Notes: a model not told the origin generated them from the sequence alone. Shown: positions 21,741 to 34,352, numbered from the stretch's first letter. The stretch: DNA of 36,393 bases from Diphasiastrum complanatum (GCA_029204225.1 MU835781.1:1-36393), one strand, 5' to 3'. Made by a program: numbers and translations.

Positions 21741-24700
21741 GAGTTTCAATTTGGTAAAAATTGGAAATCAGTTACTTGTCTGATAAGTTTTCTAATTGAT
21801 GTTGATCGATCGTAATCAGTCATGTAAACGTTTGTGCAAGATACTTGTTAAATTTGATTAAAATCGCCAAACAATACGAAATGACCAGATTGGATGAGTG
21901 GCAATAGTATTCTTTATCTAGTCAGTAAATCTGACAGGATACAGTTGAAAAATTACTAAAATCCTATTGGTGGGATCTCCATTCATGTAATTTCATAGTC
22001 TGTGTTTGGATAGGTTTTGTCAATATTAATGGAGTAATGCCAAACCAGTCAATAAAAGAAAAAACAATCCAACTTTATTGGAAATTTTGTAAAAATAGGA
22101 ATTACACAACTGATTGCATTTCTAGTAAAATCCTATGGTGAATTATATTCAGCCCAGGTATAGGACAGAAATGAAATTGTTTTGGACTTTTTCCTATAGT
22201 AATTAGTTTTTAAACATTTACTAATGTTGTTACATCTTCTTGGTACCTTAGCTGAAATAGATTTTCAGGGAATTGGAAATTATAAGAAGGGAAGAAGAGT
22301 GGACATCAGAAGTAGTAAGTGTGATCGAAAAATGTATTTCGCAGTTAGGATTTTGGTAATCCTTGTAAATAATTGCTTAATACTGGTTATTAATTTCCTT
22401 GTTAGAATTTATTCAGTTGAATTCCTAACTGATATCTTTGTAACCATTGAGTTATCCATTGTTTTGGATGTTAATTGTGATGTTAGAAGTGGAATCTGAT
22501 ACGTGGATTACATTGGATCTGTTAGTTGACAGAAGCTTGTCCCTAGATTTGATGCATCAGTAGGGGTTTAAGCTTATCATTAACCAGAAAGGATCTGGAT
22601 GTAATATTGAACCATGTTAATTCTACTGTCTTAGTCACATAATCAAATGTGGATTCTGTGGTATCCATCTGATAGGCATGCCAATCATCCAAGTAGAAGG
22701 ATTCTCCAATGTTTGGGAATAAGAGATAATTTCCTATAGTGATTGTAGGACAGCTAGATGATTAATGGATCTCTAGAATATTAGAGGAGGAGGTTAAGGG
22801 TTTTCTGGGAGGAAAAGCTAATGGTATAGGACATCAGTAATTTTGGAAAGGAAGTTCTAGGACTGTAAAGATCTGATGATCAATGGTGTGCTTAGTGCCT
22901 AGTTGCGATATGAAAAAAAAGAAAACCATTTGATCAAATGTGGGGTATTTTGGAAAATTTTGAAGTTTAATCTAGATCCCAATGTGATATCTGATTATTT
23001 ACAAAATCAGAGGCCCTCAAGTCTATTTCTCATTTTTTTAATTAATCCTTTACTTCTTAGTAATTTCTCAAATATAGGATATCAGACTGATTTATGTGAT
23101 TCTAATTTCCAGCATGAAGTTATTCTTCTGAAAGACTATTATGTCATATAAATTACTACTTGTATGAATAGACTTGGAATTTAGATAAATTCTAATGTTA
23201 AAATGTTTCAATTTTTTAAACCATGGAATATCTCTGTTGCATAAATGGATGTCAATGGAGTAGTAGTTTCTATCACTCAGATTGAAAATATTTGAAGAAG
23301 AAGTTCCGTGTGTAATAGGGTGAATCCTTTAGTGGAAGCACTTATTACTGACTTTTCTAGGATTTAGATATTTTCATATATCATCTTTCTAGTTAACTTT
23401 TATTGAAATTTATAATTTCTTTAAAAGGAGGGGTGAAGTGGTGGGACAAAATTCTATTTGGGAATCTGTTGGTTGCATAGCTTTCGAAAGAAAACCAACT
23501 AGGGTATAGAAATGAGATTGGATATGAAAGGAATTTTGGATAGATTCAAAATAAGGTACCTAATTGGAACTTTTCGAATAAGAGGAATACTTTAGGAATT
23601 GTGTGGACAATCTGGAACTAGAATAGGTTTGATATTTGAATCATTATCTATAAGTGGTACAGGGAAAGGTCAAAGGTTACTAATTCCATTTTGGTTGGAA
23701 TAGAAGTAGTGTTTGACCAAAATTTAAGTCGGAGAGTTCTATATTGGATCAACCTAATGGTTTTGATTTATATTGCTTGTAAGACGCATGATTAGTGAAT
23801 CATTTCGGTTCATCAGTTGAAATTATGTGCATTGGATATACAGTTTTCTTGGGATAGAGTATTCCTTAGTTAAGGAAGGGGCTCAACTCATTAGTGATTG
23901 TATTCCAGAGAGCTGAAATGGATAATGAATCGTAATAAATCCAAGAATAATAACTGAATGGATATTCAGCAGGACTTTGGGTATCTAGATGTGATTCTAG
24001 ATTGTAATCTAAAGTTTTTGTGGTTGAAGATGATTATCATTTTGGTATTCGTTCAGTCTTTAATTACCAGTTGCTTATAGAACTTGAATCTTGCACTTCA
24101 GTTAAAAAATCATGTTTTGAAGGTATTCCTAAATCCAGTATTTTCTTAATGGAAAGATTTTTGGAATGACTCTCACTTTTCCTGAGTTATGTTAGACATA
24201 TACTCCTCCAGTATCCTGTAAATGATTAAGTATAATTTGGATTTCAGAAAATTATGATTGACGAATCATATGACTCTAAATATTTATGGTTGACGAATCA
24301 TAAATAGATACTTATTTATTGTCAGAGGATTATATGAAATTGTAATGATTCTTAAGTGTGATGATTAATTTTTGATCTATTATTTGAGTAAGAATTCAAA
24401 TCAGTGTTTTTAAATCTCTCTACTCTAGTGTTATATTTGAGAACCTATGGATCTCACAAATTTTCTCACAAGATAAGTATTTTATTTGTGGAGAATTGAA
24501 TTTATCTAGTGGATGTCATTCTACTACAGTTTATGGTCTATAGATGCTTGAGTACAGTTCTTTATTTGAATTGGATCTCCGGTTATCTTAGGAGATAGAC
24601 AAGTCTATTAAGATGAATGAATGTTATTTTCTTGCATTTGGTGCTAGGAACATGAGCATTTAACTTAGAAGAGTATCTGGGGTACTCAGAGTTGAGTTTT

Positions 24701-25540
24701 AATCATTCTATATCTTAATGATTCTCCTAGAGATTCTAGCTAAATGAATTATCATATTTTAGAATTTGGATTCTAAGAAGGATATTTGTACTTGAAAGCT
24801 TATGAATTATCTGTTAGAGTTGTGGATAATTTTAGACTATAATTATAATTATTTTATTATTTCTTTAACTTTAGTCTCCTAAGTTAGGTTATTTCCCCCA
24901 GTGTTTCATGTAAATGCTTTACATGAAGGTGATGTTACTAACTTATGGTGAATATAACCTAGTTGGTGTACTTTTAAAACCTGAGTTGTACTCCAGTGTA
25001 GAGATTATCACTTGGAAAATAGGATTATCTCTGTGTACCTGTTTGATGTGAAAGTTAGACTAAGGATAATGATTTTCTAGGTTAATATTGAGAGTTAAAA
25101 GAATTGTTCCTATTATTCTTTCTTGTTTAGGGAAGAATGTTATGTCCATGACCAGTAAGTAGGATTCAATATACTCCTAGTCTTGGATACACTGTACTCC
25201 AGTAAATCAAGCTGTTAGTTATGCCACGTCATACTGGATGTGACCTGAAAGTAACTAATTTCCTAGTGAGGCCCGGAACACACTAAATGGAGTTTAGACA
25301 AGGTTGAGACAATGTATGCATGTGTAGAGTTATCAATGTGTAGAGTTATCAATAGCAATTCTGTGAATAGTTGGTCCATGCTTAGAACTCTATTCTAGAT
25401 GAATCTATGTATAGGGAACTTAGGGCTATGCATAGCTATGTGCCCAAGTTGCTTTTGGCTCTATATATTGAGGCCAAACTCGCCCTACTCCTCATTGTGA
25501 TCATTGATTCATTGCCAAGATTTCACTCTACATTTCATCC
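21741..25540 (+). mobile_element. LTR retrotransposon fragment B: non-coding internal DNA plus truncated 3' LTR
   Basis: Same family as fragment A, in the opposite orientation. 21741-23765 aligns inverted with about 15430-13690. Shared landmarks include ccctagatttgatgcatcag near 22543 (its complement near 14582) and tctatattggatcaacctaa near 23738 (complement near 13710). Internal DNA continues to 25137 without coding frames and ends in a purine-rich aggaagaa-type tract like a polypurine tract. The 3' LTR starts TGTTATGTCC at 25138 and matches LTR A until about 25540 (cactctacattt). There it stops, about 125 bases short of the LTR end, and telomere-like repeats begin. The LTR contains a local duplication (tgtgtagagttatcaa twice, 25322-25352). 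The sense strand is C-poor, as in A. Confidence 0.8.
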
Positions 25541-26090
25541 TTAGCCCTTGGTCCTTGGCCCTAAACCCTAAACACTAAAGCCTTAATACTAACCTTAAAC
25601 CCTAAACCCTAAGCCCTAAGCCCTAGACCCTAAACCCTATACTCTAAACCCTAAGCCCTTAGCCCTAAACCCTAAATCTTGAATCATAAGCCCTAAGCCC
25701 TAAGCCCTAAATTTTAAACCCTAAATCCTAAACCTTTAATTGTAAACCCTAAGCCCTAAACCCTAAACTCTGAACCCTAAGCCCTTAGCCCTAAATCCTA
25801 AACCTGAATCCTAAATCCTAAACCCTTAAACCTTAATCCTAAATCCTAAACCCTTAAACCTTAATCCTAAATCCTAAACCCTTCTCCCTTGGCCCTTAGC
25901 CTTTAGTTATTTGTCCTTCGTTGTCCTTCATCCTTAGCCCTTGATCCTTGGCCCTTATTCCTTGGCCCTTATTTCTTAGCCTTCGGTCGTTAGCCCTAAT
26001 CCTTCTCCCTTGGACCTTAACCCTTAGCCCTTCGCTTGTCCCTTTACGCTTAATTTTTAATCTTTGGTCCTTAGTTGTTGGCCCTTAGCA
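25541..26090. repeat. Degenerate interstitial telomere-like repeats (CCCTAAA type) and derived CCCTTAGC repeats
   Basis: From about 25555 to 25880 the plus strand is dominated by ccctaaa and variants (ccctaag, tcctaaa), the C-rich strand of the plant telomere repeat TTTAGGG. A longer unit, cctaaatcctaaacccttaaacctt, is repeated at about 25815-25870. From 25880 to 26090 it decays into cccttagcccttgg-like units. The repeats start immediately after the broken LTR of fragment B. The C-rich strand runs away from the LTR. Confidence 0.9.
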
Positions 26091-26110
26091 TATAATCTAT
26101 GTGTGTGGGA

Positions 26111-28062
<1,952 letters not shown>

Positions 28063-28719
28063 TCACTCATTACAATTTTTTGAGCTCCAAGTTGTCAAAT
28101 GTAGTGAGAGCTCCATAAAGGTTGTCATCAAGATACAAGCTTTGTCTTTGGTAGGTTGTTGAATGATCACCTTGGGCTGCAAAATGTGAGTCTCCTCTTC
28201 AAAATAAACATGAAAACCAGTAGCTTTCAATAAGATCCAACTTTTGTATGAAGCACATACAATGAAAGCTTGAGATATCACCATCTTGACTTTATCAAAC
28301 AAAACAATGAACTCCAACTTGGCATCCTTCCAATGAAGGTATTCATTCCTTGGAAATTCAAGAGTGAATGGATCACAAGATGAGGCCTTTGAATACATAT
28401 TTGAAACTCCAATCAAAGTAGTAATGATCACTATTTCATCATCATAAGATATAGGATGAAAAACAATGTTCACACTAGCATCATCAAAGGACTTTGTCAA
28501 ATACATGACATGTTTTTTATCAAACACAAAATAAGATGAGTAAAGGGAGATATGGATAAACTTCCTTACTGCTCCTTTCTCTTTTTTCTTCATCATGCTC
28601 ACTCCCTCTTGGTGTTGATGATGAAAACATGGATCCAAACCATGGTCTTCTTCAAGAATCTCAAGGACTTTGTTTTCAAGTCTCCAAACCTGAATTTTCT
28701 CCTTCTCAATATGATTCTT
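28063..28719 (-). CDS. Unassigned open frame, up to 218 codons, possible gene fragment
   Basis: Minus-strand frame open from just after a TGA (28722-28720) to a stop at 28063, with the first ATG at 28638 (191 residues). I do not recognise it. The upstream part before the ATG reads like a coiled coil (EKEKIQVWRLENKVLEILEE), so the true start may lie further upstream in another exon. The middle is a mix of beta-like hydrophobic strands and charged residues (FIHISLYSSYFVFDKKHV; KLEFIVLFDKVKMV; LLKATGFHVYFEEETH), more protein-like than its surroundings. The strand pattern near the end faintly recalls C-terminal domains of plant TIR-type resistance proteins, but I cannot support that. No signal peptide or membrane helix is evident. 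It could be an expressed exon, a decayed fragment, or chance. Confidence 0.35.
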   Translation of the reverse strand, partial: KNHIEKEKIQVWRLENKVLEILEEDHGLDPCFHHQHQEGVSMMKKKEKGAVRKFIHISLYSSYFVFDKKHVMYLTKSFDDASVNIVFHPISYDDEIVIITTLIGVSNMYSKASSCDPFTLEFPRNEYLHWKDAKLEFIVLFDKVKMVISQAFIVCASYKSWILLKATGFHVYFEEETHILQPKVIIQQPTKDKACILMTTFMELSLHLTTWSSKNCNE

Positions 28720-28722
28720 TCA

Positions 28723-30612
28723 AGTCAACAAAACAATCACCAAGATTATTTATACCAAATTTACTAGTCCACAATTGCTTACACTAGCAATTTGCATTAC
28801 ATACTTGTTGAACTTGAAACTAATGAGGCCAAATACTCTTGTAGGACTTGGTCTTGTTAGTGGTAGCCTTGCCATGTAGGATTACCCCGCAAGTAAATGT
28901 ACTACCTAGATTTTAGTTTGGAAGAGATAAATGTGAGCACAATAGGAGATGAGATGGTTCCAATCTTAATGAGATTGAGAGGGAGAGAGGTGAGGTCCAA
29001 GGGTGGGAGCTCAAAGGTAGTGCCAATCTCTTAATGAGATTGAGAGGGATTGAAGAAGTCTTTGATGTTAACTAGAAGAAAGTTTTAGACTCTCACTACA
29101 AGAACATGCATCTCATCCAAGTATTAACTTGATTGACTGAGGTTTAAAAAGGAAGGGGCAACAAAGCTCTTACCTTTATTATCAAAAGCTTGAATATATA
29201 GAGACAGAAGAGAGAGAAATAATGGAGATGGAAGAAAATGAGGAGATTTTTCTGCTCACAATTCTAAATTTGATTTAGATGGGTCCCAACCTTTCACAAT
29301 AGAATCATAGTTTTTGAAGTTCAATGATGTTGACCTTTTTGGTGAGATTTAAGGAAGCCGACATGAATAGTGATGAAATGGGAGGTGGGAGGGACCCATT
29401 CCATAGGATGAGTGTCTTAACAATAGGAGAAATGATATGGTCTCTAGAGAAAGAAAGATGTATATATGACCAAGATTTGAAATATTAGAAGAGAGAAGGT
29501 ATTTCGTTATAGAAGGAAAGAGAGAAAGGTAGACTTAGGAAAAATCCATAGGTTAAGACAATCTTTAGTACAAAAATCAATAGAATAAATAAAAATACCA
29601 GCTTGATTTCCTCTGAATCTATATGGCCCAAATGACATAACCCAATTGGGTTCATCAAGAGGTGAATGAAATGCCATGTAGGGATTGAAAGCACACAACT
29701 CTTATGTTCAGCCTATTCCATTGATTTAGACATAGAATTTTCAAAAGGTGGCTTACCTAAGAAGTATACCCAACCACTGTAGATTGAGCAATCAATGAAT
29801 CAAACAATGTTTTGTAGTTTACTTTGTTTGCTTCATAGTGGGATTTCACTAACTAGCATGACCAGTTTGCCTAGTGTAGATGCCAATCCCACAAGGTGAA
29901 TCAGAAGTATAATGTGTGCAGTGATGTTTTGGTCCAAGTCATGACTAGTTTGCCTAGTGTAGATGCCAAGTCCACAAGGTGAATTAGATGTATAATGTGT
30001 GCGGTGTTTTGGGCTTGGAGCTTTGCCCCTCCACACTTGAAAATGGTATTAGAATTCAATCTTGCTAGTATAGCTCCAATGGTGAGTGACCTCTAGTAAT
30101 GTTGAGTGTGACTACACTTGTGTAACTAGTCTCTAGTGAAACACCATGAGGGCAAGTGATGGCTTATGTTATGTTACAAACATGGTATATGAGTACATGA
30201 GTACATGTTGACAACTATTAGTTAGACATTCATAACGAATTCAAATGTTCGTATGTTTCACGTCCATTTTTTGTTTCTCCTATATATGTGCCTTATTTTC
30301 ATTTCACATTCTATATCTAAGATTTGTGCACTTCTCTCCATTACAATTATGTAAACGAGGGCTACATATCTATGAGCTTATTTTGAGTAAGATGGGCATT
30401 TTGTAATTATTCTTAATAGTAGCTCCTAATAGCTAAGTAAACTTTGTTTGCAAAAAATAACGGAGATCATTACAATTAGGTGATTTTAGTCCCTAATGTT
30501 CTCTTGACACATAGAGACAAATGCATTCCAACAAAGAGTAACTAAGGTATTTTGTTGGGGTACATAATAAATGTTATCATAGCAAAACATATTAAACATT
30601 GCATTATTGGAG
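28723..30612. other. Spacer with short tandem duplications, no gene
   Basis: No supported coding region. Notable items are a repeated 'ccaatct..taatgagattgagagg' block at about 28958 and 29024, and the 83-base tandem duplication at 29857-30010 listed separately. Confidence 0.5.
29857..30010. repeat. 83-bp imperfect tandem duplication
   Basis: Copies start at 29857 and 29940 with catgac(c/t)agtttgcc and share tagtgtagatgccaa and acaaggtgaat. Several substitutions and a small deletion separate them, so the duplication is older than the one at 5520. Confidence 0.85.
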
Positions 30613-30616
30613 TTAA

Positions 30617-31039
30617 AACCAGTGTTGGGTGGGTATCCAATTTTTTGATATCAACTGGTTAATGGTACTAGTTGGTATCAATATAAGGAGGTATACAAGT
30701 TGTAGACTGGTATAAACCAGGCTGGTACCACAAGCAACAGATTATCAACCTAGGTATAAACATGTACGTGCTAAAAATAGTTTTTAAAAAGGATAATATC
30801 ATAATTTGAGATATAAAAATCTAAAATATCAATTTTTTTTACTAAATATAGTACTACTTTTGATACAATGCCAAAAATCCACAAAATCTCCCAAACCCGG
30901 ATGAATATTAACATAGTTAATACTGGGAGATCTGGTTGGTATTACAAAATCATGTATCAGTCGGGTAGTTTATGTGATACCATGTACCCATTATTGATAC
31001 CAGTTGGGACCTATCTATATACCCGCCCACCAACATTGG
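30617..31039. mobile_element. MITE-like element with terminal inverted repeats, flanked by TTAA
   Basis: The left end aaccagtgttgggtgggtat (30617) is the imperfect complement of the right end atacccgcccaccaacattgg (ending 31039). TTAA lies immediately outside both ends (30613-30616 and 31040-31043) and could be a target-site duplication. The 423-base interior has no coding frame and is full of ggtat/atacc words, many as local inverted repeats (taccagttgg, ccaactggta). TTAA target sites are typical of piggyBac-like transposases, but no such gene is present, and the family assignment is an inference. Confidence 0.6.
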
Positions 31040-31043
31040 TTAA

Positions 31044-31799
31044 CACCTATAGCTTCAAGTATTGGTTTTTGAAATATTTACTTGAGTATATATCAAAGTC
31101 AATTTGAAACACAATGTAATCTATTGAAAGAAAATAAGTATGGTGATTAATATGTCGCTCGAAACTTTGCATTAAGGAAGGCATTCAAATAGTTAAAAAA
31201 TAAAAAAGCAAAGATTATCTTTTATAAGAATAAAAAAAAAACCCTATTAACACTCAAATCCACTTAGAGTGACACCTCAACTTTTAGCAAATAGTCATGA
31301 AAGGCTCATCTTATCGCTATAAAGCTAAAAATGAACTGTCCCGCTACTTTTACTGTCCACGTGTCATTAGCAAGCTGACCCGCTGCATATGTCATTATTA
31401 GTCTATCACTAAGCTTCCTCGGTAACGCAAGTCAATGATAGGGCTCACTTGAGGTAAAAATATGTCTCTGTGCGATTGGCTTATATGACTTATTGACAAC
31501 ACTATGACATATATGAATGGATCATTGGGCTAATTGAGCACCCAAGGGCCAAGGGGCTAAGATGTTTGGTCGTGCTTTTAATGGCCAGCAATGTCGTAGT
31601 ATTGAGAGAAATGATACATGGACATATCCAGCGAATCAGGGCTCTCCGCGTGGAATTAAATAGAAAATAAAAAAGAAAAAGTCACATGTGCATTAGTTAT
31701 TACTTTACTATTTTTAATTATTATATTTTGCGTGATGCAAATCTCATGCCTGCAGCTGCTTTGCGTGTTCGCTAGATTACAAAGCCAATTTCATTTCGA
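31044..31799. other. Spacer, no gene seen
   Basis: AT-rich DNA without a supported frame. It becomes GC-richer toward 31800, where gene-like upstream sequence begins. Confidence 0.45.
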
Positions 31800-32052
31800 C
31801 GGGTATGCATGTCTTTCATAATGACGTGTGAAAAGCCGAGTTCCTGGTTTTCTGCCCTTCCGAAGGTTGCAGAGCTTGTATTCCTGGATTTTTTGTTTTT
31901 GAATGGCATTTCAAAATGACGTTGACGGGATCAAAGGCAAACTTCCAGAACACTCCCCCTCTTTTCTCTCTTCCCTCCTTGCGTCCTCGCTTCTGTCTCT
32001 CCGCCGCTGGCTTGCGATGGCGACGACGATCATGGCGTTGTTTCCCCGCTAA
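31800..32052 (+). promoter_or_regulatory. Possible promoter and leader of a gene
   Basis: A GC-richer block in AT-rich surroundings. It holds TGACGT (31822-31827) and TGACGTTGACG (31917-31927), which are bZIP/as-1-like and W-box-like cores. A TTCCAGAA (31943-31950) has the form of a minimal heat-shock element pair. A strong pyrimidine tract follows (31955-32010), and then an ATG at 32017 opening a 12-codon frame (MATTIMALFPR, stop at 32050-32052), which would be a short upstream frame. Plant 5' leaders often look like this. No downstream open frame is continuous with it. Confidence 0.25.
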
Positions 32053-33127
32053 AGAATTTATCCATCGCCAAAGCATTCAACAATCGGCAGCAATCTCCTG
32101 AAAGTCTTACTAATATGATCTTATCTCACGGCTTCATCAGTTTTTCCTGCTCTTTAAGCCTTTCATTTTCATAATTTTACGATTCAAACATTCATCTAAT
32201 AATGAGCAGGACAAAACAGATCAATTAATGAGCAGGAACAATACAGATCCACGGCAGAAAAGCTCTCCATTTCTACAGCGGATTGCATGAGGTAATTCAT
32301 CTTCATCTACAACGAATAGGATTCGATTATCTTCATATGTGGCGTCACAATCTCCGTTTAGCTGCTGTTTTATTAGTTTTTGATCATTGCTTCTATGACC
32401 TTCATAATAGGTTGTTCTACTCTCGATAATGTTGAGATGTAGGATATAAAACAGCAATGAAGACTGATTTGATCATTTTTAACACTACGTCTTGGTTTTA
32501 TCCAGAAAATGTAAATGCGGCAGATTATCGTCTAGTTACAGATCTACCTATTGTTCAATCGCAATGCTCAGAAATACTCTGCGTTCCTCCGTTTGCTTTT
32601 ACAAAGCAATCTAAAAATTGAAACACAGGACGAACATTGATATTTGAGGAGTTTTCATTTTGAGCTTGTATATCAATTTTGCAAGTCTACACGTGATCGT
32701 TGCGGTCGATTCCAGAAGGATGAGATTGAAAAGCATGGGATAGAACGAATTACGGCTTCGGATTAGGGGCATTTCGTTGCCCTTTACATAATGCAGACCT
32801 TCTCGATTGGGGCCTTTGTCCCATTAACTCTTCTCTCTGGTAAAACTTATTTCCTTGTCTTTTCCGGTGCAGTGGCTGTGAAATAAAATGCAGTCTTAGA
32901 AAATATGCTTTTGGATCAGCTTCTCGCATGATTGTGTCTTTCAATTTTAATTTGTATGCATGAAAGAAATATGTGGTCAAAATGTTGTGACCGGTAAGTT
33001 GAATAGAATAAAGGACAAACGCCTCTTCTTCATCGGTTCTATAAATCCGACATGTAAGCTCAATTAGCTCAAGTAACTAGATCGGTAACCGTAGACAAGA
33101 ATTCTTTGAATCCCAGTACGCGTCAGC
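32053..33127. other. Gene-like but non-coding stretch
   Basis: No long frame on either strand. It could be intron or leader DNA between the promoter-like block at 31800 and the exon candidate at 33128. Plausible donor motifs exist (for example atgag|gtaatt near 32289), but no convincing exon chain can be built by eye. Confidence 0.3.
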
Positions 33128-33524
33128 ATGGGAAGCCCTTTTGCGGAAGAAAAGTTTCATGCAAGGAGAAATTGGTGCATGATTCAGATGTGTGACGGAA
33201 TGGTATCCTTGATTCTTGTTTTGCTGCTGCTTCACATGTTCTGCACTTCAATATCATTAGAAAATATTTCACTTCCTTTCGAGGAACAAGCACAAGTGGA
33301 ATATGCTCTCAAGAAGACTTTACTTAGCAACAAATTTCAGGTCCAGCAGATGCATCCAATATATGGTGCCGAGCCGTGTTTTTTGACATCTTTCTTTCTT
33401 GTAGTGTACAACTAGTTGCAGAAACTCATCCTTTTCACGCAAGAGGGTTGAGGGGTCTACACCAAAATATTGGTATAATAAAAACATGGCGCCGGCAAAA
33501 CCTTCGGAGGCTTTTCTTTTATAG
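33128..33524 (+). CDS. Candidate two-exon small secreted or membrane-anchored protein, about 110 aa
   Basis: ATG at 33128 opens MGSPFAEEKFHARRNW, then a strongly hydrophobic segment MVSLILVLLLLHMFCTSIS (about residues 25-43), then a hydrophilic stretch ending LLSNKFQ at 33340. Splicing cag|gtccag (33341) to a well-formed acceptor ctttcttgtag (33404) keeps the frame. It adds 39 residues (CTTSCRNSSFSRKRVEG, then STPKYWYNKNMAPAKPSEAF) to a stop at 33524. The hydrophobic segment would act as a signal peptide (perhaps starting at an internal Met) or an anchor. A basic RKR precedes the last 27 residues. The intron is only 64 bases and the donor is weak; unspliced, the frame ends at 33415. The family is unknown to me. 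It may be real, a pseudogene or chance. Confidence 0.3.
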
Positions 33525-34120
33525 ACTAGAGGATTTCGTTCATGCTGTTGTGCAGCAATAACCTGTATGCATCAACGAAGTTGAGGCAGAAAAAGTAGCA
33601 AGAACTTTGAAAAGTGTGGAGTATCGGTTTCAGCGATGGCAGGATTTAGGAAGCAGGGTTTCTGCGATGGCAGGGTTTAGAATATAGTTGAGGACCTTTA
33701 TGGGTGGCCCAGTACCAGTTGAATTGATGGAAAGAAAAAATGAGGATTCTATTAAGTGATGCGAGGGAGATGCGATGGCGAGCGATGGAAGTGAGAAATC
33801 TTTAGTTAGTTTGTCTTCGGCTGCTACTGTCTATTCAGACCTTTTTTGGTGACGTAGAATTCGCTGGTGAGGTAGAATTCGCTGGTGATGAATCCGCACA
33901 ACAACGGAAGCGAGATAATCTGACTGAAGCGAGTGTTGGATAGCCGTTTGTAGGAAATCCAAAATTAGGGCAAGCTGCTTGATACGAGGTGGTGGCCATG
34001 CTTGGCATGGTGATATAAACTTGTGAAGGAGTTCAGACCTCGTATCAGCGTTTGATGTGTCTTAAAGATCACAGTTTCTCATCATCGTTTCTTCTGCATC
34101 TGGTTAGCCTGTCAGATGCG

Positions 34121-34288
34121 ATCTGAGTGGTGTGTTGCAGTGACAGGAAATAGTGGAGCAGCATTGCAATTCTGACCCGAAATTCAGATCAAAAGCATTT
34201 GAGCATCTGAGTGGCGCGTTGCAGTGACAGGAAATAGTGGAGCAGCATTGCAATTCTGACCCGAAATCCAGATCAAAAGCATTTCAGC
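34121..34288. repeat. 84-bp tandem duplication
   Basis: Units starting at 34121 and 34205 (atctgagtgg) are nearly identical through gtgacaggaaatagtgg and caattctgacccgaaat, with only a few substitutions. The repeat ends about 35 bases before an oligo-A tract. Confidence 0.9.
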
Positions 34289-34324
34289 ATCAGAATAAAA
34301 ACTGTAGTGCAGAATATTGAACCC

Positions 34325-34352
34325 AAAAAAAAAAAAAAAGAAAAAAAAAAAA
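34325..34352 (+). repeat. Oligo-A tract (A15 G A12)
   Basis: A 28-base adenine run with one interrupting G. It could be the poly-A tail of a retroposed sequence lying to its left, or a simple repeat at the 5' edge of the RT element to its right. Confidence 0.9.

Noticed and set aside
25541-26090. An actual chromosome end
   Set aside because: The repeats are degenerate and there is ordinary sequence on both sides, so they are interstitial.
28063-28638. Naming the 191-residue frame as a TIR-NBS-LRR C-terminus
   Set aside because: The resemblance is a vague strand pattern without any diagnostic motif (no NB-ARC, TIR or LRR nearby).
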